NCBI RefSeq assembly: GCF_014649015.1
Contig: NZ_BMSF01000001.1
Location: forward strand, 784,831 to 848,830
DNA length: 64,000 bases
Direction: 5' to 3'
DNA from: Streptomyces narbonensis
GTDB taxonomy: Bacteria; Actinomycetota; Actinomycetes; Streptomycetales; Streptomycetaceae
The notes under the pieces were generated by a model. The model was not told the origin of the DNA, made no database searches, and worked only from the letters and a program-made list of their open reading frames with translations. Positions 7,526 through 16,154 of the stretch are shown one piece after another. Positions within the stretch are counted from its first letter, which is position 1, and every line of letters begins with the position of its first letter. A program made the translations under genes and the position numbers.

Positions 7526-9090
7526 TGACGTCTTCGCGTGAGCTGATCGTCGAGGCGGACGGAGGCTCCCGGGGCAACCCGGGGCCGGCCGGTTACGGGG
7601 CCGTGGTCCTGGACCCCGTGACGGGCGAGACGCTCGCGGAGGCGGCCGAGTACATCGGCGTGGCGACGAACAACGTCGCCGAGTACAAGGGCCTGGTCGC
7701 CGGCCTCAGGGCGGCCCTGGCGCTCTTCCCCGATGCCACCGTCCACGTCCGCATGGACTCCAAGCTGGTCGTCGAGCAGATGTCCGGCCGCTGGAAGATC
7801 AAGCACCCGGACATGAAGCCGCTGGCGGCCGAGGCGGGGCGGGTCTTCCCGGCGGGCCGGGTCCGCTACGAGTGGATCCCGCGCGAGCTGAACAAGCACG
7901 CGGACCGGCTCGCCAACGAGGCGATGGACGCGGGCAAACAGGGCCGCCAGTGGGAGCCGTCCGGCTCGACGGCCGCGCTGGACGCGGTCGCCGCGCGCAA
8001 CGCCGCGGCCCTGCCGCCGTCGGGCCCGCCCGGCGACGCCACCGCGGGCGCGGCCAAGGCGCGCGCGGCCCTGGCGACGGCCGCGGGAACGCCCGACGGC
8101 TCCGCCCGGTCGGACGGTGCGGGTGCGGGTGCGGGTGCGGGTGCGGGTGCGGCTGCGGAGCGGGGTACGGCTGCGGGTACGGGACCCGGCGCGGGCTCCG
8201 GCACCGGCGCCTGGCCGGAGGCCGCCGCACGCACGGCGACCGCGGACGCGGACGCCGGTCAGGACGAGGGCCTGTTCGCCGCGGCCGAGGCCGCCGCTGC
8301 CTCGGGGGACTTCGAGGCGGAGGCGGGCGCGTCGGCCCCGACGGGCCGGGCCGCGCGCGCCCACGCGCCGGCCGCTCCGGCTTCCACCGCCCCGGCTTCC
8401 ATCGCTCCGGCTTCCACCGCTCCGGCTTCCACCGCCCCGCCCCAGGGCTGGACCGGGCCCGACATGGGGGCGCCCGCGACCTTCGTCCTGCTGCGGCACG
8501 GCGAGACCGCCCTCACGCCCGAGAAGCGGTTCTCGGGCAGCGGCGGCACCGACCCCGAGCTGTCGGCGGCCGGGCTGCGCCAGGCAGAGGCCGTCGCCGC
8601 CGCGCTCGCCGCGCGCGGCACGATCCAGGAGATCGTCAGCTCGCCCCTCACCCGCTGCCGTCAGACCGCGGCCGCCGTCGCCGCCCGCCTCGGGCTCGAC
8701 GTCCGGGTCGAGCGCGGGCTGCGCGAGACCGACTTCGGGGCCTGGGAGGGCCTGACCTTCGGCGAGGTCCGCGAGCGGTACCCGGACGACCTCGACGCCT
8801 GGCTGGCCTCCCCGAAGGCCGCGCCGACCGGCGGGGGCGAGAGCTTCGCGGCCGTCGCCCGGCGCGTCGCCGCCACCCGGGACCGGCTGACCGCCGCCCA
8901 CGCGGGCCGCACCGTCCTCCTCGTCACCCACGTCACCCCGATCAAGACCCTGGTCCGGCTCGCACTCGGTGCCCCGCCGGAGTCGCTGTTCCGGATGGAG
9001 CTCTCGGCGGCCTCGATCTCGGCGGTGGCGTACTACGCCGACGGCAACGCGTCCGTACGCCTCCTCAACGACACCTCGCACCTGCGCTGA
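7525..9090 (+). CDS. Bifunctional RNase H / acid phosphatase
   Basis: This 521-residue fusion has an RNase HI domain at about residues 1-135 and a histidine phosphatase domain at about 315-520. In the RNase domain, VEADGGSRGNPG, NNVAEY and VRMDSKL carry the acidic catalytic residues. The phosphatase carries the RHGE motif and a later HVTP. The same architecture was characterised in S. coelicolor SCO2299, where the RNase removes RNA from RNA/DNA hybrids and the C-terminal domain is an acid phosphatase. The linker of about 180 residues is Ala/Gly/Pro-rich and contains two micro-repeats. The ATG overlaps the previous stop (TAATG). Confidence 0.93.
   Translation: MTSSRELIVEADGGSRGNPGPAGYGAVVLDPVTGETLAEAAEYIGVATNNVAEYKGLVAGLRAALALFPDATVHVRMDSKLVVEQMSGRWKIKHPDMKPLAAEAGRVFPAGRVRYEWIPRELNKHADRLANEAMDAGKQGRQWEPSGSTAALDAVAARNAAALPPSGPPGDATAGAAKARAALATAAGTPDGSARSDGAGAGAGAGAGAAAERGTAAGTGPGAGSGTGAWPEAAARTATADADAGQDEGLFAAAEAAAASGDFEAEAGASAPTGRAARAHAPAAPASTAPASIAPASTAPASTAPPQGWTGPDMGAPATFVLLRHGETALTPEKRFSGSGGTDPELSAAGLRQAEAVAAALAARGTIQEIVSSPLTRCRQTAAAVAARLGLDVRVERGLRETDFGAWEGLTFGEVRERYPDDLDAWLASPKAAPTGGGESFAAVARRVAATRDRLTAAHAGRTVLLVTHVTPIKTLVRLALGAPPESLFRMELSAASISAVAYYADGNASVRLLNDTSHLR
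8116..8151 (+). repeat. Six GGTGCG hexamer repeats inside the RNase H-phosphatase linker
   Basis: Six exact copies of GGTGCG run from 8116 to 8151, followed by one GCTGCG. They encode a Gly-Ala tract in the disordered linker. The period is a multiple of three, so copy changes would keep the frame. Confidence 0.9.
8376..8435 (+). repeat. Four 15-bp repeats encoding (ST/SI)APA in the linker
   Basis: Four near-identical 15-bp units (8376-8390, 8391-8405, 8406-8420, 8421-8435) encode a repeated Ala-Ser-Thr/Ile-Ala-Pro tract just before the phosphatase domain. They are in-frame and probably variable in length between strains. Confidence 0.85.
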
Positions 9091-9115
9091 AGCCGGTTCA
9101 CCGGTCTCACCGGTC

Positions 9116-9772
9116 TCACCGGGCCACGGGCGTCCCGGCGGGGGCCCGGAGCGCCGCCGCGCCGCGGGCGAGGGCCTCGACGCGGGGCCAGTCGTGGGCT
9201 GCGAGGGCGTCGGGCGGCAGCATCCACGTACCGCCGACGCAGCCGACGTTCGGGAGGGACAGGTAGGCGGGGGCGGATGCGAGGGTGACGCCGCCCGTCG
9301 GGCAGAAGCGGGCCTGCGGGAGCGGGCCCGCCAGGGACTTCAGGTACGGGACCCCGCCCGCCGCCTCCGCCGGGAAGAACTTCATGTCCCGCACCCCGCG
9401 CTCGACCAGGGCCACCACCTCCGAGGCCGTCGAGACGCCCGGCAGGAAGGGCACGCCCGAATCCCGCATCGCGCCGAGGAGCCGCTCGGTCCATCCCGGG
9501 CTCACCAGGAACCGGGCCCCGGCGCCGACCGCGTCCGCGACGCCGGCTGCGGAGACGACCGTGCCCGCGCCGACGACCGCCTCCGGCACCTCGGCCGCGA
9601 TCGCCCTGACGGCGTCGAGCGCCGCCGGGGTGCGGAGGGTGACCTCGATCAGCGGGAGGCCGCCGGCGACGAGGGCGCGGGCCATCGGGACGGCGTCGGC
9701 CGCCTCCTCGATCACCACCACGGGGATGACGGGGAGGGCGGGTCCGGGGGCAAGGTCGAGCACGCTCGTCAT
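9116..9772 (-). CDS. eda: KDPG aldolase (2-dehydro-3-deoxy-phosphogluconate aldolase)
   Basis: This 218-residue class I aldolase cleaves KDPG to pyruvate and glyceraldehyde 3-phosphate. Family hallmarks are the early PVIPVVVIEEA strand, GLPLIEVTLRTP with its catalytic Glu, VVGAGTV, and the Schiff-base lysine in MKFFPAEA. A phosphate-binding PTGGV follows. Length fits the family (about 210 residues). The ATG at 9772 is chosen; an ATG nine bases upstream is equally possible and neither has a clear Shine-Dalgarno. It is convergent with the RNase H-phosphatase gene, 25 bases apart. Confidence 0.9.
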   Translation of the reverse strand: MTSVLDLAPGPALPVIPVVVIEEAADAVPMARALVAGGLPLIEVTLRTPAALDAVRAIAAEVPEAVVGAGTVVSAAGVADAVGAGARFLVSPGWTERLLGAMRDSGVPFLPGVSTASEVVALVERGVRDMKFFPAEAAGGVPYLKSLAGPLPQARFCPTGGVTLASAPAYLSLPNVGCVGGTWMLPPDALAAHDWPRVEALARGAAALRAPAGTPVAR

Positions 9773-9833
9773 GGGCCTCATCGTGCCCAGGGCGAGCGTA
9801 AGGCGCAACGAGCGTTGCGCAGGGCGCAACAGG

Positions 9834-10601
9834 TTAGTGGATCTCGTCCACCAGGACGTCCAGCGCCCCCGCCTTGCCGCCTTCCTCCACCACGTACCCC
9901 AGATCCCGCAGGGCCGCCGTCAGCTCCGCCGGCGACGCGGGCTCCGCACCCGCCTCCAGGAGGCTCCGGACGATCCGGCCCTTCGTCGCCTTGTTGAAGT
10001 GGCTGACCACCTTCCGGGTCGGGGCGTGCAGCACCCGCACGGTCGCCGTCCGCGCCGCCACCTCGCCCTTCGGCTTCCACGCCGACGCGTACGCCGACGA
10101 GCGCAGGTCCAGGACCAGGCCGTCCCCGGCCGCCTCCGGCAGCACCGACGCCATCGCGCCCCGCCAGTGCGCGCCCAGAGCGCCGAGCCCCGGCAGCTTG
10201 ACCCCCATCGAGCAGCGGTACGACGGAATCCGGTCCGTCACCTTCACCGCGCCCCACAGCCCCGAGAAGACGAGCAGGGACCGCCCCGCGCGCTTCCGGG
10301 CCGCGGCGTCCAGCGTCGCCAGACCCAGCGCGTCGTACAGGACACCCGTGTAGACCTCGCCCGCCGGGCGCGCGCCCGCCGTCCGGAGCTCGACGTTCTT
10401 CGCGACCTCGCCGCGCAGCCCCTCGCTCAGCCCGAGGACCTCACGCGCCTTCCCCTCGTCGGCGGCGCACAGCTCGACCAGCTCCTCCAGAACCGCGGCC
10501 CGCGCCTCCGCGAGCCCCGGCAGGGACAGCGACTCCGGCTTGAGCGGCGCCCCGCGCCCCGAGGAGGCCTTGCCTTCGGAGGGCGGCAACAGCACGAGCA
10601 C
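9834..10601 (-). CDS. yaaA: YaaA-family peroxide stress protein
   Basis: This 255-residue protein starts with the family signature LVLLPPSEGK and continues through AYTG-like VYTGVLYDALG, FSGLWG and SHFNKATKGR. In E. coli YaaA lowers free iron during peroxide stress and binds DNA. The GTG start at 10601 is supported by AAGGAG seven bases upstream and places the signature at the very N-terminus. It lies 61 bases upstream of the aldolase gene on the same strand and is divergent from the RNB nuclease. Confidence 0.9.
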   Translation of the reverse strand: MLVLLPPSEGKASSGRGAPLKPESLSLPGLAEARAAVLEELVELCAADEGKAREVLGLSEGLRGEVAKNVELRTAGARPAGEVYTGVLYDALGLATLDAAARKRAGRSLLVFSGLWGAVKVTDRIPSYRCSMGVKLPGLGALGAHWRGAMASVLPEAAGDGLVLDLRSSAYASAWKPKGEVAARTATVRVLHAPTRKVVSHFNKATKGRIVRSLLEAGAEPASPAELTAALRDLGYVVEEGGKAGALDVLVDEIH

Positions 10602-10686
10602 GGTGGTTCTCCTTCGTCCGTACGGGGTGGGGGTGCGGTCCAGCCTACGAGGTGCCGCACCCCACCCCTCGCCATACGCTCGGTCC

Positions 10687-12129
10687 ATGCCCCGCCGCCA
10701 CATCCACGTGACCGGCGCAGCCGAGGCTCCGCTGCGGGCCGCCCTGCGCGCACTCCGTACCGAGCTCGCGATCCCCGCGGCCTTCCCGCCCGCGGTCCTC
10801 GCCGAGGCCGAGGCCGCCGCGAAGAACCCCAGGCTTCCCGCGTACGACGCCACCGACCTGCCGTTCCTCACGATCGACCCGCCCACCTCCACCGACCTCG
10901 ACCAGGCCATGCACCTGGCCCGGCGGGCCGACGGCGGCTACCGCGTCCACTACGCCATCGCCGACGTCGCCGCCTTCGTCGCACCCGGCTCCGCGCTCGA
11001 CGCCGAGGCCCACCGGCGGGTCCTCACCCTCTACTTCCCCGACGGCAAGGTCCCCCTCCACCCCACCGTCCTCTCCGAGGGCGCCGCCAGCCTCCTCCCC
11101 GGCGAACCCCGCCCCGCGCTCCTCTGGCGCATCGACCTCGACGCCGAGGGCCGCAGGGTCGCCACCGACGTCCGGCGCGCCCTCGTCCGCAGCCGCGCCA
11201 AGCTCGACTACGCGGGCGTGCAGCGGCAGATCGACGCCGGCACGGCCGAGGAGCCCCTCGCGCTCCTCCGCGAGATCGGACGGCTCCGCGAGGCCCTCGA
11301 AGCGGAGCGCGGCGGGATCTCCCTCAGCGTCCCCGAGCAGGAGATCGTCGAGAGCGACCACACGTACTCCCTCGCCTACCGGGCGCCGCTCCCCGCCGAC
11401 GGCTGGAACGCCCAGATCTCGCTGCTCACCGGCATGGCCGCCGCCGACCTCATGACCGCCGCCGGCACCGGCATCCTCCGCACCCTGCCCACGGCCCCCG
11501 ACGGTGCGGTCGCCCGGCTGCGCCGCTCCGCGCGGGCCCTCGGCGTCGACTGGCCGCACCACGTCTCGTACGCGGACGTCGTCCGCTCCGCCGACCCCGA
11601 GAACCCGCGCCACGCCGCCTTCCTCCAGGAGTGCACCACCCTCCTGCGCGGCGCCGGCTACACGGTCTTCACCGACGGCCACGTCCCCACCCCGGCCGTG
11701 CACGCCGCCGTCGCCGACGAGTACACCCACTGCACCGCGCCGCTGCGCCGGCTCGTCGACCGGTACGCGGGCGAGCTGTGCGTGGCGGCGGTAGCCGGGA
11801 ACGAACCGCCCGAGTGGGTCCGGGCCGCGCTCCCCCTCCTCCCCGACGAGATGGCGGCGGGCACGCGCCGCGCCAACACCGTCGAGCGCGAGAGCGTCGA
11901 CATCGTCGAGGCGGCGCTCCTGAAGGAGCGGGTCGGCGAGGTCTTCGACGCGTACGTGATCGACGTGAAGGAACGCGAACCGGCCGTGGGCACCGTCCAC
12001 CTGGAGGACCCGGCGGTCGTCGCCCGGATCGTCGGCGGCACCTCCCACCTGCCGCTGGGGGAGTGGCTGCGGGTCAGGCTCGCGGAGGCGGACCCGGGCT
12101 CGGCGAAGGTGCTGTTCGCGCCCGCGTGA
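10687..12129 (+). CDS. RNB-domain ribonuclease (RNase II/R family)
   Basis: This 480-residue exoribonuclease-like protein has an RNB catalytic domain from about residue 50. The metal-binding cluster appears as DPPTSTDLDQAM, with the usual aspartates, followed by YAIADVAAFV. Later HCTAPLRRL and RYAGELC match the conserved end of the domain. It lacks the full OB-fold set of RNase R, so it is a short actinobacterial form. The ATG at 10687 lies 85 bases from the divergent yaaA start. Its last 56 bases overlap the 3' end of the convergent membrane-protein gene. Confidence 0.88.
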   Translation: MPRRHIHVTGAAEAPLRAALRALRTELAIPAAFPPAVLAEAEAAAKNPRLPAYDATDLPFLTIDPPTSTDLDQAMHLARRADGGYRVHYAIADVAAFVAPGSALDAEAHRRVLTLYFPDGKVPLHPTVLSEGAASLLPGEPRPALLWRIDLDAEGRRVATDVRRALVRSRAKLDYAGVQRQIDAGTAEEPLALLREIGRLREALEAERGGISLSVPEQEIVESDHTYSLAYRAPLPADGWNAQISLLTGMAAADLMTAAGTGILRTLPTAPDGAVARLRRSARALGVDWPHHVSYADVVRSADPENPRHAAFLQECTTLLRGAGYTVFTDGHVPTPAVHAAVADEYTHCTAPLRRLVDRYAGELCVAAVAGNEPPEWVRAALPLLPDEMAAGTRRANTVERESVDIVEAALLKERVGEVFDAYVIDVKEREPAVGTVHLEDPAVVARIVGGTSHLPLGEWLRVRLAEADPGSAKVLFAPA

Positions 12130-12937
12130 GCGCGTCGGCCAAGGCGTCGGCCAGCGCCTTCGGGTCGTCGGCGTGGACGCGGACGATCCGTACGGGCCGG
12201 GGCCCGCCGAGCAGCCGGGGCGCGTCGACCGGCTCGGTCAGCTCGATCGTCAGGGAGGTCTGCGAGCCGACCGCGAGGTTCAGCTCGCCCTCGGTCTTCT
12301 CGTGCGAGAACAGCGACTCGCGGCGGACGGACGCGATCAGGCCGAGCGGTACGCGGACGTCGACGTGGGCCGCCTGCCGCAGGCGCAGGACGTCACCGGT
12401 CAGGACGTGCGGGCGGGTCACGGAGGCCGCGTGCAGGCCGAGGACGAAGAGCACGGTGTAGACGTCGAGGACGAAGACGATCGCGTGGACGACGGGCCAG
12501 CCGGCGAGCAGGTACGACACGCCGACGGTCTCGACGAGGCAGACGAAGGCGAAGCCGTACATGAGCGCGGCCTGGTCACGGGCGTGCGGGAAGACCCCGT
12601 CCGCGCCGGCGACCCCGTGCGGCCGCCGCGCGACCCACCGCACCAGGCTCGTCATCAGCCGCAGCTCGTGCCCGACGAGCCGCAGCACGGCCTCGGGGAC
12701 GAGCTCGGCGACGGCCTCCCGGGCGGAGAGCCCGCGCCGGCGCAAGCCGAGGAAGACGAGCCCGGTGACCGTCAGGAGGGTGAGGGTCACCACCTCGGTG
12801 ACGGCGAGGACGGCTCCAGGTATCCGCACCCCGGCGACGAGGCAGACCGCGAGGACGACCTCGGCGGGCAGCGCCGCGTACGCCACGAGCCGCAGGACGC
12901 GCAGGACGGGACGGAGCCGGTCGTCGGAGCCGTTCAC
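12074..12937 (-). CDS. Uncharacterised multi-pass membrane protein
   Basis: This protein of 287 residues has two N-terminal hydrophobic segments (about 17-65) and two more in the middle (about 120-175), followed by a hydrophilic C-terminal domain ending in a Pro/Ser tail. I recognise no family. The GTG at 12937 overlaps the stop of the MerR gene as GTGA, so the two are translationally coupled and this is probably the regulator's target gene. Its 3' end overlaps the convergent RNB gene by 56 bases. Confidence 0.75.
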   Translation of the reverse strand: MNGSDDRLRPVLRVLRLVAYAALPAEVVLAVCLVAGVRIPGAVLAVTEVVTLTLLTVTGLVFLGLRRRGLSAREAVAELVPEAVLRLVGHELRLMTSLVRWVARRPHGVAGADGVFPHARDQAALMYGFAFVCLVETVGVSYLLAGWPVVHAIVFVLDVYTVLFVLGLHAASVTRPHVLTGDVLRLRQAAHVDVRVPLGLIASVRRESLFSHEKTEGELNLAVGSQTSLTIELTEPVDAPRLLGGPRPVRIVRVHADDPKALADALADALTRARTAPSPSPGPPPRA

Positions 12938-13695
12938 CGGTCCTCCTCCTGCCGCTGCCGCTGCCGTTCCTGTACGAGCCGCATCGCGAGGCGGACGGCA
13001 GCGGACTGGGCGGGCGCGAGGTCGCCGAAGAAGGCGTCCGCGAGCCGGTTCGTCCCCTCGGCGGGCAGCTCCCCGCCCACCTCGTCGGGCAGACAGGCGG
13101 CAAGCACCCCGGCGGCCTCGGCCACCCGCGGATCGTCCGGCTCCGCCCCGGCGAGGGCGTCGAACCGCGCGTACACCTCGTGCGCGTACTCCGCCGTCCC
13201 GTGCAGCAGCCCCATCAGCCGGGCCCGCTCCTCCTCCGGGACGACGGTGTCGAGCAGCGCGAGGATCTCGCGGTCCTTCGCCGCCATCGGCGAGTCGGGC
13301 GCCGGGCCGAGCCCCGCCAGGAGCTCGCCGAGCTCCTCCGACACGGGCCCCTCGGCCGGCAGCAGCCCGCCCCGCGCCCGGTCCAGCAGCGCATTGAGCC
13401 GCTCCCGCCGCTCCCGGATGACGGCCTCCTGCCGGGCGAGGTCCTCCTCCAGCTCCCGCAGCACCTCCACGAGCCCCCTCCCCTCGTCGTCCGCGAGCAC
13501 GCCCCGCACCTCGTCGAGCCCGAGCCCCAGCTCGGTCAGCCGCCGGATCCGCGCGAGCAGCACGGCGTCCCGGATCCCGTACTCCCGGTACCCGTTGGCC
13601 CGCCGCGCGGGCTCGGGCAGCAGCCCGGACTGGTGGTAGTGCCGCACGGCCCGCGGGGTGACCCCCACGAGCGCGGCGATCTCGCCGATACGCAT
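12934..13695 (-). CDS. MerR-family transcriptional regulator
   Basis: This 253-residue regulator has a typical MerR winged-helix N-terminus (MRIGEIAALVGV, then VRHYHQSGLLPE and GYREY) followed by a dimerisation helix. The long C-terminal domain (about residues 75-253) lacks the clustered cysteines of metal sensors, so it more likely senses a drug or small molecule. The ATG at 13695 lies at the expected transcription start of its own 19-bp-spacer promoter, so the mRNA is probably leaderless and autoregulated. It overlaps the downstream membrane-protein gene by four bases. Confidence 0.9.
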   Translation of the reverse strand: MRIGEIAALVGVTPRAVRHYHQSGLLPEPARRANGYREYGIRDAVLLARIRRLTELGLGLDEVRGVLADDEGRGLVEVLRELEEDLARQEAVIRERRERLNALLDRARGGLLPAEGPVSEELGELLAGLGPAPDSPMAAKDREILALLDTVVPEEERARLMGLLHGTAEYAHEVYARFDALAGAEPDDPRVAEAAGVLAACLPDEVGGELPAEGTNRLADAFFGDLAPAQSAAVRLAMRLVQERQRQRQEEDR

Positions 13696-13701
13696 GGCCC
13701 C

Positions 13702-13732
13702 AGTAGAAACCCTGACGCTGCGACAAGGTCAA
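13702..13732 (-). promoter_or_regulatory. MerR-type promoter with 19-bp spacer
   Basis: Read on the minus strand, TTGACC (-35, 13732-13727) and TCTACT (-10, 13707-13702) are separated by 19 bases. An imperfect dyad (ACCTTG...CAGGGT) lies within the spacer. An over-long spacer holding a dyad is the classic arrangement twisted into activity by MerR proteins. Transcription would begin about seven bases downstream, at the ATG of the MerR gene. Confidence 0.8.
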
Positions 13733-13810
13733 GCGCGCTCCGGAGCGGTTCGTGGATCATGTGCCACGATCGAGGGAACGACCCCGATCCGACGGACGGC
13801 AGGTGCCTTG

Positions 13811-14407
13811 ATGTCCGAGCCTGACGGCATGACTGCCATGCCGCATGAATCGCTCACGCAGGCGGACGTCCTGCTGGAGGGCTTCCTGGCGCTGGACACG
13901 CCGGAGGGCTTCCGCGCGGAGTTGATCGAGGGGGAGATCGTCGTGACACCGCCGCCGGACGGGGACCACGAGAAGTACATCAGCCGGGTTCTCAGGCAGG
14001 TGATCAGGCGGTCCGTCGTCGACATGGACGTCTCGGGCAACAAGGGGCTGAAGTCGCCGAGCGCCGTGGAGCGGCCGAGGAACCACGTCATCCCGGACCT
14101 CACGTTCGCTCCGGCCGATTCCGATCTGTTCGCGGGCGCCGACTCCTGGATGCCCGTCGACGGCGTGGCCATGGTCCTGGAGGTCACCTCCAGCCGGCCG
14201 AACGCCGATCGAGAGGCCAAGCGCCGCTGCTACGCCCGGGGCGGCATCCCGCTCTACCTGCTGGTCGATCGGGACACGTCCACGGTGACGCTCTTCACCG
14301 ACCCGGAAAGCGGCGACTACCGCGAACTCCACGCCGTGCCCTTCGGCAAACCCCTTCCCCTCCCCGACCCCTTCGGCTTCGAACTGGAGACGGCCGACTT
14401 CCTCTGA
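13811..14407 (+). CDS. Uma2-family (DUF820) PD-(D/E)XK nuclease-like protein
   Basis: This 198-residue protein has the DUF820/Uma2 fold: LIEGEIVVTPPP at the start, VIPDLTF carrying the Asp, and MVLEVTSS carrying the Glu of the PD-(D/E)XK site. A following KRRCYARGGIPLYLLVD completes the pattern. The family is abundant in streptomycetes and cyanobacteria and its cellular role is not established. The ATG at 13811 has an AGGTG upstream; an in-frame ATG at 13829 is an alternative. It ends about 25 bases before rnpB, whose promoter may lie in its 3' end. Confidence 0.85.
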   Translation: MSEPDGMTAMPHESLTQADVLLEGFLALDTPEGFRAELIEGEIVVTPPPDGDHEKYISRVLRQVIRRSVVDMDVSGNKGLKSPSAVERPRNHVIPDLTFAPADSDLFAGADSWMPVDGVAMVLEVTSSRPNADREAKRRCYARGGIPLYLLVDRDTSTVTLFTDPESGDYRELHAVPFGKPLPLPDPFGFELETADFL

Positions 14408-14431
14408 AACGGCGGGTAGCATGGTCGGCAC

Positions 14432-14840
14432 GGCAGACGAGCCGGGCGGGCGGCCGCGTGGAGATCCTCGGATCTTCCCGAGGAACGTCCGGGCTCCACA
14501 GAGCAGGGTGGTGGCTAACGGCCACCCGGGGTGACCCGCGGGACAGTGCCACAGAAAACAGACCGCCGGGGACCTCGGTCCTCGGTAAGGGTGAAACGGT
14601 GGTGTAAGAGACCACCAGCGCCTGAGGTGACTCAGGCGGCTAGGTAAACCCCACTCGGAGCAAGGTCAAGAGGGGACACTCCGGTGTCCCTGCGCGGATG
14701 TTCGAGGGCTGCTCGCCCGAGTCCGCGGGTAGACCGCAGGAGGCCGGCGGCAACGCCGGTCCTAGATGGATGGCCGTCGCCCCGACGACCGCGAGGTCCC
14801 GGGGCACAGAACCCGGCGTACAGCCCGACTCGTCTGTCGG
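14432..14840 (+). ncRNA. rnpB: RNase P RNA (class A)
   Basis: This is the catalytic RNA that matures tRNA 5' ends. The universally conserved 5' core GAGGAACGTCCGGGCTC is at 14480-14496, and the 3' core ACAGAACCCGGCGTACAG is at 14806-14823. The outer P1 helix pairs CAGACGAG (14434-14441) with CTCGTCTG (14829-14836). GGTAAGGGTGAAACGGTG and CTAGGTAAACCCCAC match the specificity-domain region. Length of about 400 nt is normal for actinobacteria. The exact ends are estimated from P1. A -10-like TAGCAT sits at 14417-14422. A strong terminator follows. Confidence 0.96.
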
Positions 14841-14851
14841 CCCACGTAGGG

Positions 14852-14893
14852 AGGGCCCCCGGCCAGGTTTTTGACCTGGTCGGGGGCCCTTTC
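14852..14893 (+). terminator. rnpB intrinsic terminator
   Basis: A 17-bp stem (arms 14852-14868 and 14874-14890, one G-U pair) with loop TTTTG is followed by a short TTTC. It lies directly after the P1 helix of rnpB and isolates it from the biosynthetic region that begins at 15024. Confidence 0.9.
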
Positions 14894-15023
14894 GTGGGGG
14901 TCTTCGGCGGGAACCGGCGGATCCGCTTCAGAATCCCTCCAGCGCTGCGCTATCGCCCCGCGCGACCTTCTTCACCACAGCAGTCGACGCTGAAGCGCTG
15001 CGAAGAAGGAGAGGGTTCCCGCG

Positions 15024-16154
15024 ATGGTCTCCATCGACGCACCGCCGCCCACCCCCGTCGTCCTCATGCTGCCGGGGCAGGGCTCGCAGTACCCGGGCAT
15101 GGGCCATGGCCTCTACGGCACCGAGGCCGTCTTCACCCGGGTCGTCGACGAGGTCCTGGAGCTCCTCGGGGCCGAGGGGCGTCGGGTGCGGGACGACTGG
15201 CTGGCCGAGCGGCCCCTCGTCGACCTCGACGACGTCACCCGCGCCCAGCCCCTGATCTTCGCCCTCGACATCGCCTACGGCGCCCTCCTCTTCTCCTGGG
15301 GCGTCCGGCCCGCCGCGCTCGTCGGGCACAGCGCCGGCGAGTACGCGGCCGCCGTTCTCGCCGGGATCATGAAGCTGCCCGACGCGGTGGCCGCGCTCGA
15401 CGCCCGCGTACGGGCGCTCGCCGCCGCCCCGCGCGGCGGGATGGCCTCGGTGGCCGCCAGTCCGGCGATGCTCACCCCCTGGCTCACCTCGCAGGTCGTC
15501 GTCGGCGCGGTCAACGCGCCCCTGCAGACGATGATCGCCGGACCCGAGCCCCAGCTGACCGCCGTCACCGACGCCCTGACCGCCGGGTCGGTGACCTGGA
15601 TGCGGGCCAAGGCCACCACCGGCTTCCACAGCCCGTCCGTCGAGGCGGCCTGCGCGAGCACCCGGCCCGCGTACGAGCGGATCGACTTCAAGGCGCCGAG
15701 GACCGTCGTGGTCTCCGGTTACACCGCGCGGCCGCTCGCCGAACCGCAGCTGAGCGACCCGGACTTCTGGGCGATGCAGCCCGCCAGGACCGTCCTCTTC
15801 CACGCGGCGCTCACCCATCTCCTCGACGGCGCCGGGCCCGTCGGCGGCGGACCCTTCCTCCTCGTCGAGGCGGGCCCCGGGGAGGGCCTCTCCCTGATCG
15901 CCCGCCGCCACCAGGCCGTCACCCGGAACGGATCGGCTGTGGTGCCCCTCTCCCCGGTACGGGCGGGTGCGCAGCTCGATGCCGGGCAACTGGCTGTCGT
16001 GGCAGGGAAGCTGCGGGACCGCGGACATCGGCTCGGCCGCCGGGCCCCCGCCCCCGTGGAGCCCGCAGGCCCCGGAGGCCCCGAGGGCGCCACCGCCCCT
16101 TCCGCACGGCAGCGAGAGGACCAGAGATGGACAGCGAGAGCGGGCGCCGCGTAG
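15024..16154 (+). CDS. Discrete acyltransferase (malonyl-CoA:ACP transacylase type)
   Basis: This 376-residue FabD-like acyltransferase moves an acyl group from CoA to an ACP. It has the oxyanion motif LPGQGSQYPGMG at about residue 16 and the nucleophile elbow GHSAGE at about residue 101. The specificity position reads TGFHS, in place of the HAFH (malonyl) or YASH (methylmalonyl) motif; the retained FH favours malonyl-like substrates. The Gly/Pro-rich tail after about residue 330 is probably disordered. SD AAGGAG lies upstream of the ATG. Two PKS modules in this window lack AT, so it is the best in-trans loader; a starter-unit role like DpsD of daunorubicin is the alternative. It overlaps the next gene by 28 bases. 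Confidence 0.88.
   Translation: MVSIDAPPPTPVVLMLPGQGSQYPGMGHGLYGTEAVFTRVVDEVLELLGAEGRRVRDDWLAERPLVDLDDVTRAQPLIFALDIAYGALLFSWGVRPAALVGHSAGEYAAAVLAGIMKLPDAVAALDARVRALAAAPRGGMASVAASPAMLTPWLTSQVVVGAVNAPLQTMIAGPEPQLTAVTDALTAGSVTWMRAKATTGFHSPSVEAACASTRPAYERIDFKAPRTVVVSGYTARPLAEPQLSDPDFWAMQPARTVLFHAALTHLLDGAGPVGGGPFLLVEAGPGEGLSLIARRHQAVTRNGSAVVPLSPVRAGAQLDAGQLAVVAGKLRDRGHRLGRRAPAPVEPAGPGGPEGATAPSARQREDQRWTARAGAA

Noticed and set aside
12173..13639. Plus-strand frame opposite the membrane-protein and MerR genes
   Set aside because: Shadow of two well supported minus-strand genes; amino-acid composition is repetitive and charged with no motif.
15718..15724. TTA trinucleotide in the discrete acyltransferase gene
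   Set aside because: It is out of frame: the codons read GGT TAC, so it is not a bldA codon.
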